Positions 1 through 7,738 are shown, counted from the stretch's first letter. The stretch is 11,217 nucleotides of DNA from CAZIIK01 sp964539235 (GCA_964539235.1 CAZIIK010000040.1:1-11217), one strand, 5' to 3'. Notes: generated by a model from the letters alone, not told the origin. Made by a program: numbers and translations.

Positions 1-104
1 ATCGGGGATAACTTTTCCGTGGCTTATGTGCGCGATGTCCCGTGACAAATAGGTATTAAGACACGGCACAGCCCACCAAGCCGCCGCTGTTCGAATGCAT
101 AACA

Positions 105-143
105 AGAAAAATACCACTTTTCGGACAAGCTCTTAGAGTGGCA
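105..143 (-). terminator. possible rho-independent terminator behind infA
   Basis: On the minus strand, TGCCACT (143-137) can pair with AGTGGTA (118-112), giving a 7-bp stem with one G-U pair around an 18-nt loop. A run of five T follows directly (111-107). It lies about 30 bases after the expected end of infA, where a terminator is expected. The large loop makes it weak. Confidence 0.4.
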
Positions 144-171
144 ACCGCCTATTTGAAAAGGTCTCTGCAAA

Positions 172-389
172 CTATTTATTACGAAATGTAATACGCCCTT
201 TGGTCAATCATAAGGCGTCATTTCAACTGTCACCCGGTCACCCTTAAGAATACGAATATAATTTTTACGCATCTTGCCAGAAATATGCGCCAGCACAACG
301 TGGCCGTTATCCAACTCAACGCGGAATGTGGTATTCGGCAGGTTATCAATCACAGTGCCTTCAAATTCAATATGGTCTTCTTTGGCCAT
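172..389 (-). CDS. infA: translation initiation factor IF-1, frameshifted near its end
   Basis: IF-1 binds the ribosomal A site during initiation and works with IF-2 and IF-3. The reading frame from ATG at 389-387 gives 61 residues that match IF-1 closely, including MAKEDHIEFEGTV, HISGKMRKNYIRIL and VTVEMTPYD. It then hits TGA at 206-204. Re-reading from base 207 gives LTKGRITFRNK and a TAG stop at 174-172, which restores the usual 72-residue length and the conserved K-G-R-I tail. One base (most simply a T in GATTTGACC) is therefore missing relative to an intact gene. The start at 389 is chosen because MAKED is the family N-terminus; an upstream in-frame ATG at 422 would add 11 unrelated residues. 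Only a weak GAG-type ribosome site precedes it. IF-1 is essential, so a sequencing error is as likely as a real mutation. Family identity is certain. Confidence 0.9.
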
Positions 390-471
390 GTGGCAATATC
401 TCAGTAAAAAAAACGCGGCCATGATGCCGGAAAATCAGCAGCGCTGCAAGCTGTACTGATTTGTTAACCCT

Positions 472-1422
472 TTATGCTAATGCATCCAAGAACCGTTCAG
501 CATCCAAAGCCGCCATACACCCCGTGCCGGCAGAAGTAATCGCTTGTCGATAAATGTGGTCCATCACATCACCTGCTGCAAAAATGCCTGGAATACTGGT
601 TTGCGTTGCATTGCCCTGCAAGCCACTCTGGACAACGATATAACCGTTTTCCATATCCAACTGGCCCTTAAAAAGATCAGTATTCGGTTTATGACCAATG
701 GCAACGAAAATACCTTGCAAATCAATCTGTTGAATTTCATCCGTTTGGGTATTTTTGATTTTCATACCGGTCACGCCCTGTGCATCGCCTAATACTTCTT
801 CCAGTGTATGGAACCATTGGGTAGTGATATTGCCATTTTTGGCTTTTTCCAATAACCGATCTGCTAGAATTTTTTCAGAACGGAGTTGGTCGCGACGGTG
901 AACCAATATCACTTCTTTCGCAATATTCGACAAATAAAGTGCTTCTTCTACCGCGGTGTTACCACCACCGATAACAGCAACTTTCTGGTTGCGGTAGAAA
1001 AATCCATCACAGGTCGCACAGGCGGAAACACCTTTACCCATAAATTCGGCTTCGGAAGGTAAGCCCAGATATTGTGCAGAAGCACCTGTGGAAATGATTA
1101 ATGCATCACACGTAAACACAGTGTTATCAACGGTTAATGCAAAAGGGCGCTTAGAAAAATCCACTGCTTGAATGGTCTCGAAAATCACTTGCGTGTCAAA
1201 GCGTTCTGCATGCTGTTGCATGCGCGTCATCAGCTCTGGACCTTGCACACCTTTCACGTCAGCTGGCCAGTTATCGACATCCGTTGTCGTCATCAGCTGT
1301 CCACCAGGTTGCATGCCGGTGATAATGACTGGATTTAAATTAGCACGTGCCGCATAAATAGCAGCCGTATATCCCGCAGGGCCTGAGCCTAAAATAATCA
1401 ATTTATGGTGTTGAGTCTGCAC
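472..1422 (-). CDS. trxB: thioredoxin-disulfide reductase (NADPH)
   Basis: This cytosolic flavoenzyme passes electrons from NADPH through FAD to thioredoxin. The 316 residues match the usual low-molecular-weight TrxB length. Visible motifs are the FAD-binding GSGPAG (12-17), the redox-active CATC (135-138) followed by D139, the NADPH-binding GGGNTAVEEA (152-161), the basic HRR (175-177) that contacts the NADPH phosphate, and the second FAD motif FAAGD (281-285). The start is GTG (1422-1420). An in-frame TGA lies four codons upstream and no ATG or TTG comes between, so the start is well fixed although no clear Shine-Dalgarno is seen. It is divergent from the KfrA-like gene, with a TATAAT box upstream. 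infA follows 82 bases downstream on the same strand and may be co-transcribed. No missing key residue was seen. Confidence 0.97.
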   Translation of the reverse strand: MQTQHHKLIILGSGPAGYTAAIYAARANLNPVIITGMQPGGQLMTTTDVDNWPADVKGVQGPELMTRMQQHAERFDTQVIFETIQAVDFSKRPFALTVDNTVFTCDALIISTGASAQYLGLPSEAEFMGKGVSACATCDGFFYRNQKVAVIGGGNTAVEEALYLSNIAKEVILVHRRDQLRSEKILADRLLEKAKNGNITTQWFHTLEEVLGDAQGVTGMKIKNTQTDEIQQIDLQGIFVAIGHKPNTDLFKGQLDMENGYIVVQSGLQGNATQTSIPGIFAAGDVMDHIYRQAITSAGTGCMAALDAERFLDALA

Positions 1423-1460
1423 AGTTAAACGTCAATCTGTTCGCAATCAAAGTGGCGTGG

Positions 1461-1489
1461 ATTATAGCGATATCAAGCTAAAATGGCAC
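1461..1489 (-). promoter_or_regulatory. putative sigma70 promoter of trxB
   Basis: On the minus strand a perfect TATAAT -10 box (1466-1461) is preceded, after a 17-base spacer, by GTGCCA (1489-1484), which matches 4 of 6 bases of TTGACA. It lies about 40 bases before the trxB GTG start. The call rests on sequence match only. Confidence 0.5.
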
Positions 1490-1503
1490 TAGCAGATAGT
1501 CGC

Positions 1504-1532
1504 TGGACTTTGCTAACTGGATTCTTGATAAT
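1504..1532 (+). promoter_or_regulatory. putative sigma70 promoter of the KfrA-like gene
   Basis: TGGACT (1504-1509, 4 of 6 to the -35 consensus) and GATAAT (1527-1532, 5 of 6 to the -10 consensus) are separated by 17 bases. The boxes end 28 bases before the ATG. A ribosome site AAGAGGG (1547-1553) sits 7 bases before the start codon. Confidence 0.45.
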
Positions 1533-1560
1533 GTCGCCTCAATTTTAAGAGGGACACAAT

Positions 1561-2343
1561 ATGCCACGCGTCGGTTTGAATTATGAACAAGTTGTGCGAG
1601 TGATTCGCGATTTGGAAAACCGTGGAGAAAAACCCACCATCAACCGTGTGCGTGCTGAATTAGGCTCCGGCAGCCCCAATACCATTAGTCAATTTATCAA
1701 ACAATGGCGACAAGAGCAGGGTATTCCATCAACTGAAGAGTCTGTGGGAAAACCTGCGATTGCTAAACCACAAGACCATGTAGCAGACATTGAAGTGGTT
1801 GAAGTGGGTGCCTTAACGCCAGAAAAACACACACCCGAAGCTCGAAAAGCACCCTCAGATGAGCCATCGACTGAACACCAAACAAATGCGAATCCACGTC
1901 AGGGTCAACATAAATCACATCAAGGTGGACGTCGTATCTTTAATAAACGCAATAACCACCATCAAAATCGACGTCAGAATCAGCACCATCATAATCATTC
2001 ATCTCATAGTGCTGAGCCCGCAGCAGATTATGAAATGCTGAGTTTAGAGCGCCTGGAAAAGATGTCACAAGCTGATTTGGTGAAACACGTGAAACGGTTA
2101 GAAAGCATCTTATATAAAGAGCAAGTGCGTCGTGAGTCATGCGAAAAAATGGCCAATGAAGCTGCACACTATGCAGAGGTTATTAAAGAGCAAGTGGCTC
2201 ACCGTATTAATGACCTGAAAGAAAGTACAGAAATGACCATTGCACAGTTAAAACTTGAAGCTCAGCAGGCACGCGAACAAGCAGAAAAAGATCTGCTGTT
2301 TTATCGCCAGCAATTAGATAAAGCCAATCAGCGTCTGATGTAA
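1561..2343 (+). CDS. KfrA_N-type DNA-binding protein with His/Asn-rich linker and coiled coil
   Basis: Residues 6-50 fit the KfrA N-terminal DNA-binding domain known from plasmid KfrA regulators: YEQVVRVIRDLENRGEKPT followed by NRVRAELGSGSPNTISQFIKQW. Residues about 55-115 are a low-complexity, charged and proline-containing linker. Residues 117-149 are rich in His, Asn, Gln and Arg, with runs such as HHHNHSSHS. Residues about 157-260 look like a long alpha-helical coiled coil rich in Glu, Lys, Gln and Leu, as in KfrA, which uses such a tail to multimerise. The 260-residue length is shorter than plasmid KfrA proteins. The gene stands alone between divergent trxB and the convergent barA operon and has its own promoter-like boxes and ribosome site. 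No partition genes are nearby, so a plasmid role is not indicated. A DNA-binding or nucleoid-associated role is inferred; the target is unknown. Confidence 0.8.
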   Translation: MPRVGLNYEQVVRVIRDLENRGEKPTINRVRAELGSGSPNTISQFIKQWRQEQGIPSTEESVGKPAIAKPQDHVADIEVVEVGALTPEKHTPEARKAPSDEPSTEHQTNANPRQGQHKSHQGGRRIFNKRNNHHQNRRQNQHHHNHSSHSAEPAADYEMLSLERLEKMSQADLVKHVKRLESILYKEQVRRESCEKMANEAAHYAEVIKEQVAHRINDLKESTEMTIAQLKLEAQQAREQAEKDLLFYRQQLDKANQRLM

Positions 2344-2359
2344 TTTTTTACAAGGCGCT

Positions 2360-2378
2360 CCCTGAGCCTGTCGAAGGG
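2360..2378. repeat. REP-like palindromic motif between convergent genes
   Basis: CCCTGAGCCTGTCGAAGGG has arms CCCT and AGGG around an imperfect core. This motif (also read as TTCGACAGGCTCAGGG) resembles intergenic repeats common in many proteobacterial genomes. It lies 17 bases from each convergent stop codon and could also act as a transcription barrier. Only one copy was seen here. Confidence 0.5.
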
Positions 2379-2395
2379 GCCAAGCCAATTATAAC

Positions 2396-5230
2396 TCAAC
2401 CATCAATACCTAATTGAAGCGCCAGTGCGGCTTGCGTTTCCACTAACGTCGCGCGCGCAGTGGCAAACAACGCATCAATATCGACATCCTCTTGATGCTT
2501 AAGGGCTTGTTCCAATGCCTTAATGGCTTGTTTCAATGCCGGTACGCCACAGTAACAACACGAACCATGCAAACGATGCGCTTCACCTTGCAGTGCTGCC
2601 CAATCCTGTTGTGCAAAAGCCTTATCGAGTTTTTCTAAGCCACCGGGCAAACTGTCTTGCAATAAGCCAAACATCTTCTCCGCTGTTTTTAATTTGCCGC
2701 CCGCCAAGCGCGTACCTAAATCCATATCAACAATTGGCAATACATCATCTATTTCAGTAGTTATTTCATTATTCGTGGACTCTGTATCTGCAGGTACTGC
2801 GTCTGCTTTCTTAGCAACCCAATGTTGCAGCAATTGGGCTAAGCCGGCCTGATCAATGGGTTTAGTCCGATAATCATCAAACCCTTGTTGAATAAAATCA
2901 TCTTGTTGCTCCCGAGTGACGTCCGCCGTCAATGCCACAATCGGAATATGAGGATGATCTGTGTTACCTAACCAATCACGAATCTTTTGTGTGGCTTCAA
3001 TTCCACTCATCTGTGGCATTTGGATATCCATTAAAATTAAGTCAGGCAAATGCTGTTGCGTCAATTCTATGGCCTTTTGCCCACCATCAGCGGTTAGCAC
3101 TTGCATGCCCAGTTCTTGCAAAAATATCTTAATCAATTTCAAGTTCGCTGGATTATCGTCCACTGTTAGAACAGTTGCAGGCGGAAGATCTTGTAGCAAT
3201 AGGGCAGGTTGCTGATCTGTTTCTTGATTGGCAATTGGATTGACAGCCAAAATTCGTACTAACAAATCCAACAACTTATGTCGTGGGAAAGGTTTAGATA
3301 ACCAATGCGTTAAACCAAATAACTGGCAGTATGTTGCCAAATCAGCTTCCGAAGCATTGGCACACAAAATAATCGGCCCAGCAAAACATTCTTGTATCGC
3401 CGGCAATGGCTTATGATCAACTGAATCTAATGCTGTAGCACCCAACGTTACCAACAGTACATCTGGCACTGCGTGCTCAGTTGATTGCAGCCGTTCCAAT
3501 AAGCTCTCTAACTCACCAAAAGCTTCTACGTTTGCATTGGCTGCTTCTAAACCTTGTAACGTTGATAACCTTGCTGTCGGTGCAGGTTCATATAAAGCAA
3601 TATGCGCATGTTTTAAGTCTTGTAGAATTTCAGGTTGTGCTGGTGTTAGGGCAATGGCCGTAAACGTAAACCAAAAGGTGGAACCTTCACCTGGTCGACT
3701 ATCAATGCCTATATCACCATCCATTTTATTGACCAAACTTTTTGAAATTGCCAAGCCCAATCCGGTGCCACCATGCTTCCGTGTCGTCGAAGTATCTGCC
3801 TGACTAAAAGACTGAAACAAATGACTTTGTTCCGCTTCTGTCAAGCCAATTCCTGTGTCAGTAACATCGACCTGTAATGTAACAAAATTACCTTCTGTCC
3901 TGTCTTCCTGCCGCATGATGCGAATAATAACACTGCCGTCGTGCGTGAATTTAATCGCATTGGTGATTAAATTGGTCAGCACCTGGTTTAATCTTAAGGG
4001 GTCCGCTTCAATGGACCCAGGCACATCGGTGTACATAATCATCGCTAATTCCAATGATTTTTCATGTGCATTGGGTGCCAATAAGGTCAAAATGTGCTCT
4101 ACGTTTTGCCGCAGGTTAATTTTCTCTGGCCGCAGTTCTAATTTTCCAGCTTCAATTTTGGAAAAATCCAATGCGTCATTGATGATCACCAATAGGTTCT
4201 TGGCTGAGGTATGAATCGTCTGAATATAATCTTTTTGTACATCGTCTAAATCATTCTTCAGTAACAATTCGGTAAAACCAATAATACTGTTCATGGGTGT
4301 ACGAATTTCATGACTCATATTGGCCAAAAACTCAGACTTGGCTTGACTGGCCACAAGGGCTTGCTTGCGCGCCACATCCAGTTCTTTATTTTGAATCGCA
4401 ATGGTGTGTAATGTTTTACGTAACTCAGTAGTTGCATTAGCAATATTCTGCTGCATTTCCTCATGTGTCATGCTGAGGGAATCCGCCATACTATTAATAC
4501 CGGCTTTTAAAGTGCCTAATTCATCATTCGTGGGCGTTGTAACACGCGAAGCAAAATCGCCATTTTTAATGCGATCAACCGTGCTAACAATCTCTAAAAT
4601 CGGTGTCGCCAAATCACGTCCTAAACGCAAACCAAATAAAATACTAATGGCCAACCCGACCAGGGTAATCAAAATGATGGCTAAAATAGCCTGATATTTT
4701 TGTAGCAGGGTGGCGGTTTGGCTCAGCGTAATCGCTAACCACCCTAAAAGTTCCGTATGCTTTGACAGAATGGTCGGACTATTTTTTTCAGTGGGATTAA
4801 GCGGTTGCTTAGTCAGTAATTGCCGTGTAATGGGAAGCAAGAATATTTTGCTTTCCGGCTTATTAATCATGATCAAATGACGACGATTTTGCTGGCTGAG
4901 TGCCGCGAGACGTTTCTGATTCAGTGGAATTGGTTGACCATTCTGTTTAATGACCATGCCATTAGGCTGGTAAATAGCGATGGCACGCAAAGGATCAAAA
5001 CGAATCAAAGCTTTATCGGTTAGATCCATCAAGACCTGGTCATTTTTGGTATATAAGCCGTACTGTGCCGGCGGTGCAAGTTGATGAATAATAGCGGTGC
5101 CTTGGTATTCTAAATTGCGATTGAGATCGGCAATACGAATATTAATAAAATAAACACCTAATAATAATCCCACCGTTAAAGTGGGCAGCAAGGTGAGCAG
5201 AACAACTTTTGCTTTAATGCCCCAACGCAT
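2396..5230 (-). CDS. barA: GacS/BarA-family hybrid sensor histidine kinase
   Basis: This 944-residue inner-membrane kinase would pass phosphate along an internal His-Asp-His relay to a GacA/UvrY-type response regulator, which is not in the window. In this family that circuit controls CsrA through small RNAs. Order of parts: transmembrane segment (about 8-30), periplasmic sensor region (31-178), second transmembrane segment (181-203), HAMP (about 204-256), a helix, then HisKA with H307 in FLANMSHEIRTPMNS. The ATPase domain has the N box (N424 in NLITNAIKF), D458-T-G-I-G and HGGTGLGLA (486-494). Residues 538-660 look like a degenerate receiver without the acceptor Asp but with a retained K-P (646-647). 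The true receiver has D691/D692, acceptor D735, T768 and K790. The C-terminal Hpt has HRLHGSCCYCG, with H885 the likely phosphosite. The ATG lies 3 bases after the DedA stop, so translation is probably coupled. The length and order fit BarA/GacS (LetS in Legionella). Confidence 0.93.
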   Translation of the reverse strand: MRWGIKAKVVLLTLLPTLTVGLLLGVYFINIRIADLNRNLEYQGTAIIHQLAPPAQYGLYTKNDQVLMDLTDKALIRFDPLRAIAIYQPNGMVIKQNGQPIPLNQKRLAALSQQNRRHLIMINKPESKIFLLPITRQLLTKQPLNPTEKNSPTILSKHTELLGWLAITLSQTATLLQKYQAILAIILITLVGLAISILFGLRLGRDLATPILEIVSTVDRIKNGDFASRVTTPTNDELGTLKAGINSMADSLSMTHEEMQQNIANATTELRKTLHTIAIQNKELDVARKQALVASQAKSEFLANMSHEIRTPMNSIIGFTELLLKNDLDDVQKDYIQTIHTSAKNLLVIINDALDFSKIEAGKLELRPEKINLRQNVEHILTLLAPNAHEKSLELAMIMYTDVPGSIEADPLRLNQVLTNLITNAIKFTHDGSVIIRIMRQEDRTEGNFVTLQVDVTDTGIGLTEAEQSHLFQSFSQADTSTTRKHGGTGLGLAISKSLVNKMDGDIGIDSRPGEGSTFWFTFTAIALTPAQPEILQDLKHAHIALYEPAPTARLSTLQGLEAANANVEAFGELESLLERLQSTEHAVPDVLLVTLGATALDSVDHKPLPAIQECFAGPIILCANASEADLATYCQLFGLTHWLSKPFPRHKLLDLLVRILAVNPIANQETDQQPALLLQDLPPATVLTVDDNPANLKLIKIFLQELGMQVLTADGGQKAIELTQQHLPDLILMDIQMPQMSGIEATQKIRDWLGNTDHPHIPIVALTADVTREQQDDFIQQGFDDYRTKPIDQAGLAQLLQHWVAKKADAVPADTESTNNEITTEIDDVLPIVDMDLGTRLAGGKLKTAEKMFGLLQDSLPGGLEKLDKAFAQQDWAALQGEAHRLHGSCCYCGVPALKQAIKALEQALKHQEDVDIDALFATARATLVETQAALALQLGIDG

Positions 5231-5233
5231 GTA

Positions 5234-5878
5234 TCAGCGACTCTTGAACTTTTTAATCAGGTGAAAGAGTACACCGCAACCAGCAGGAATCAATGAGATA
5301 ACAATAATCGCCAAGAGGATGAAGGAAAAATGCTGTTTGATGAATGGAATATTGCCAAAGAAATAGCCCAGATAAAGCAGCGACCCCGTCCATAAAATCG
5401 CCGCCAAAACACTAATGCTGATGAATCTCCGATACGGCATAGCACTGACACCTGCCACAAATGGCATAAAGGTCCGCACAATCGGTAAAAAACGTGCAAT
5501 GATAATGGCATAGGCACCATGGCGTTCATAAAACGCATGCGCTTGTTCAAAGTGCTGTTGCTTAAACCATCGGGTATGTTTCTGCGAAAAGATCTTGGGG
5601 CTCGCCCAACGTCCAATCCAATAATTCGTGTTATCACCTAGAAACACCGCGACCAAACTCAATAGAAATAGCGTGTGAATACTCAGAGTACTGGCAGCGA
5701 ACACACTGCCGGCAGCGAATAACAGCGAATCTCCAGGTAAGAAAGGCATAATCACCAAACCGGCTTCACAAAACAAAGTCAAAAATAGTAGGGCGTAAAC
5801 CCATTGATGATATTGATCAACCCACACGCCTAGATATAAATTCAGGTGCAAAATAATCTCTATGGCTTGTGCGATCAT
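5234..5878 (-). CDS. DedA-family inner-membrane protein
   Basis: DedA (SNARE-associated/VTT) proteins are multi-pass membrane proteins. They are linked to envelope homeostasis, proton-motive force and, in recent work, recycling of undecaprenyl phosphate. The 214 residues are of usual length. Family signatures are present: E38-A-G, LPGDSLLF (47-54) with D50, ARFLPIVRTFMP (128-139) with R129 and R135, then VAGVSAM and the conserved W163. E38, D50, R129 and R135 correspond to residues reported as functionally important in E. coli YqjA. Hydrophobic stretches lie at about 27-45, 53-79, 122-145, 153-176 and 183-206, and the tail is basic (KKFKSR). The gene lies 18 bases after ygfZ and 3 bases before barA, inside the putative mutM operon. 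The subfamily (YqjA/YghB or YohD type) is not resolved. Confidence 0.9.
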   Translation of the reverse strand: MIAQAIEIILHLNLYLGVWVDQYHQWVYALLFLTLFCEAGLVIMPFLPGDSLLFAAGSVFAASTLSIHTLFLLSLVAVFLGDNTNYWIGRWASPKIFSQKHTRWFKQQHFEQAHAFYERHGAYAIIIARFLPIVRTFMPFVAGVSAMPYRRFISISVLAAILWTGSLLYLGYFFGNIPFIKQHFSFILLAIIVISLIPAGCGVLFHLIKKFKSR

Positions 5879-5896
5879 GGCAGGCGTGGTGTTGAA

Positions 5897-6778
5897 TTAA
5901 AGCAGGCGAATTGTAGCGGCACTCGACACAAAAGACAGGGGTGGATTAGCCTGGTCGGTCCGTAACAACACCAAGCCCCAAGCTTTACCGTGAGAATCAG
6001 TCGCAACATTCACCAACTCACCACACAATTTTCCAGCTGTATTGTGAATATCGGTAGCAACTTGTGGCGATACACCCTCAATTTCAATGATAGCTAATTG
6101 TTTTTTTAGTTGGCCTAAATGCTGAATGCGCACAATGATTTCTTGCCCTAAATAACAACCTTTGTTAAACGATACACCGCCCATTTTTTCTAAGGCGATT
6201 TCATTGGGGATCAAGCGATTGACTGTGTCAACTGTTAACCAGGGTAATTTCTGTTGAATGTCCTGTGCCTGCCAATCGCACAGTTGATCTGAGACAAGTG
6301 CATGCAGATCCTGGTGATTATTTAAGTCAAAGTAAATCCAGCGCTCAGTACGCCCATGTTGAAAGCAAATGCGCGCATCATCTGCAGCAGTCGCATTAGC
6401 CTGCTCAATAGGTTTAGATAAATCCAATGCCGTCGTAATATCGGCTATAGCACCCGCAAAACCGAATACTTTGACCTCAGGTAATAGTGTTAATTCCACT
6501 TTGGAAAAACGCGCATATTTCGTTAAATGTTTAACCGCACTGTCTTGGATTGCACGTGGCAATACCAAATAATAATCGGCCCCTAATTGACAAATTTCAC
6601 ATAAAGCCGTCATTCGTCCCTTAATATTACAATGTGCACCCAAACGCACTGTTTGCGGTGACACTTCATCTAAATGACAAGTCAACTGCCCCTGTAAAAA
6701 AGTGTGTGCATCAACACCATGCACACGTAAAACTGTTAAATGATCAAGTGAATAGCCGCGTAACGTAGAGGACATCAT
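5897..6778 (-). CDS. ygfZ: YgfZ, folate-binding Fe-S assembly/repair protein
   Basis: YgfZ (GcvT/COG0354 family) binds tetrahydrofolate and supports some Fe-S enzymes, including the tRNA thiomethylase MiaB, especially under oxidative stress. The signature K-G-C-Y-x-G-Q-E is present as KGCYLGQE (206-213), with C208 the family's key cysteine. It is preceded by the conserved segment ending PNEIALEKMGGVSFN. The N-terminal VLRVHGVDAHTFLQGQLTCH and CNIKGRM also fit. At 293 residues it is slightly shorter than the E. coli protein (326). Two adjacent ATG codons (6778-6776 and 6775-6773) are possible starts. An AGG 7 bases before the first supports that one. The gene lies 48 bases after mutM and 18 bases before the DedA gene, consistent with one operon. 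Placement next to mutM fits a shared role under oxidative stress (inference). Confidence 0.95.
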   Translation of the reverse strand: MMSSTLRGYSLDHLTVLRVHGVDAHTFLQGQLTCHLDEVSPQTVRLGAHCNIKGRMTALCEICQLGADYYLVLPRAIQDSAVKHLTKYARFSKVELTLLPEVKVFGFAGAIADITTALDLSKPIEQANATAADDARICFQHGRTERWIYFDLNNHQDLHALVSDQLCDWQAQDIQQKLPWLTVDTVNRLIPNEIALEKMGGVSFNKGCYLGQEIIVRIQHLGQLKKQLAIIEIEGVSPQVATDIHNTAGKLCGELVNVATDSHGKAWGLVLLRTDQANPPLSFVSSAATIRLL

Positions 6779-6826
6779 GTAACTGCCTATGCATCCAAAA
6801 GGGCCGTCATGCTAACATGAGACAGT

Positions 6827-7648
6827 TCAATTCTCAGCCTGACAATCAGGGCAAAAAAATGTACTGCGCTGTGCTTGGCGCATCACCTGAATATGCGTTG
6901 AGCATTTCTGACAGGGTTCACCTGCACTTCCATAGACTGACAATGCATGACGAAAATAACCTGGCTTACCCGCGGTGTTTTTAAAATCACGTAGCGTCGT
7001 TCCACCTGCTTCAATAGCTGCAGCCAATATACTTTTAATCGCAGACACTAATAATTCGGCTTCAGAGAATTGAATCGTATGCGCCAAACGCTCTGGATGG
7101 ATACGCGCAGCAAACAAGGCTTCACAGGCATAAATATTACCGACGCCCACCACCTGATGACTGTTCATCAGCCATGATTTAATCGGCGTACGGCGTTGGC
7201 GTGTGGCGGTATAAACAAAATCGGCATTAAAGGCGGACGATAATGGCTCCGGACCTAAATCGCATAACAAAAGATGAGTCAAAGGGTCAGTTTGTGTCCA
7301 TAATAGGGCACCAAACCGTCGGGTATCGTTAAAGCGCCAGCTAGTTTGATTATCCAAAACAAAAATCACATGATCATGCTTTTCCCACGGTTGTTCGAGC
7401 GGCAGCACCCGGCAAATGCCCGACATACCCAAATGCATTAACATCGTGCCATGGGCAAAGCGAATCAATAAATATTTACCGCGCCGTTCAATGGCTGAAA
7501 TAGTTTGCTTGTCTATATGTTGTGCTAAATCCACAGGAATTGGCCAACGTAACTGTGGCCGGCGAACATGCACGGCCAAAATTTTTCGCCCCACACAGAG
7601 TGGAATCAATCCATTTTTAACGGTTTCAACTTCTGGTAATTCTGGCAT
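6827..7648 (-). CDS. mutM: formamidopyrimidine-DNA glycosylase (Fpg/MutM)
   Basis: This bifunctional base-excision repair enzyme removes 8-oxoguanine and formamidopyrimidines and cleaves the abasic site. The 273 residues match the family (269 in E. coli). The N-terminus is MPELPEVETV; P2 becomes the catalytic N-terminal nucleophile after Met removal, with E3 beside it. Further marks are K58 in RRGKYL, MHLGMSG (71-77), NDTRRFG (107-113), the helix-two-turn-helix VGVGNIYACEAL (167-178), and a C-terminal zinc finger CX2CX16CX2C (C246, C249, C266, C269) with R261. The frame stays open upstream to 7834, but the required N-terminal Pro fixes the start at 7648. No strong Shine-Dalgarno or promoter was found before it. 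It is the first gene of the probable mutM-ygfZ-dedA-barA operon and is divergent from the MFS gene. Confidence 0.97.
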   Translation of the reverse strand: MPELPEVETVKNGLIPLCVGRKILAVHVRRPQLRWPIPVDLAQHIDKQTISAIERRGKYLLIRFAHGTMLMHLGMSGICRVLPLEQPWEKHDHVIFVLDNQTSWRFNDTRRFGALLWTQTDPLTHLLLCDLGPEPLSSAFNADFVYTATRQRRTPIKSWLMNSHQVVGVGNIYACEALFAARIHPERLAHTIQFSEAELLVSAIKSILAAAIEAGGTTLRDFKNTAGKPGYFRHALSVYGSAGEPCQKCSTHIQVMRQAQRSTFFCPDCQAEN

Positions 7649-7738
7649 CACAACCGTGCTCAATACATATAATGCGCGGAGTGTATCGCGTAAAAGCAGC
7701 AATCTGCAAGGAGAGCCTGTTAAGTTTGATACACAAAA

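Noticed and set aside
1..45. Open plus-strand frame ending IGDNFSVAYVRDVP at a TGA, possibly the tail of a gene entering the window.
   Set aside because: Only 14 codons are visible, other frames are also open over this stretch, and no family is recognisable.
58..99. Minus-strand mini-ORF MHSNSGGLVGCAVS, with a GLUG-like look.
   Set aside because: Fourteen codons in the infA downstream region, without a ribosome site and without repeats of the motif.
390..422. In-frame upstream ATG extending infA by 11 residues.
   Set aside because: IF-1 starts at MAKED; the extension (MAAFFLLRYCH) has no family counterpart and is partly a T8 tract.
406..430. GC-containing 4-bp hairpin followed by a T8 tract between trxB and infA (minus strand), a possible terminator.
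   Set aside because: The stem is too short and is separated from the T-run; trxB-infA co-transcription seems as likely.
2535..2580. Cysteine cluster CCYC next to the Hpt phospho-histidine of BarA, as a possible redox sensor.
   Set aside because: Cysteines at this position are common in the BarA/GacS Hpt family, so it is not distinctive here.
2536..4694. Several 60-119 codon plus-strand ORFs across the sensor kinase gene.
   Set aside because: They lie antisense to a well-supported gene, lack ribosome sites and show no protein-family pattern.
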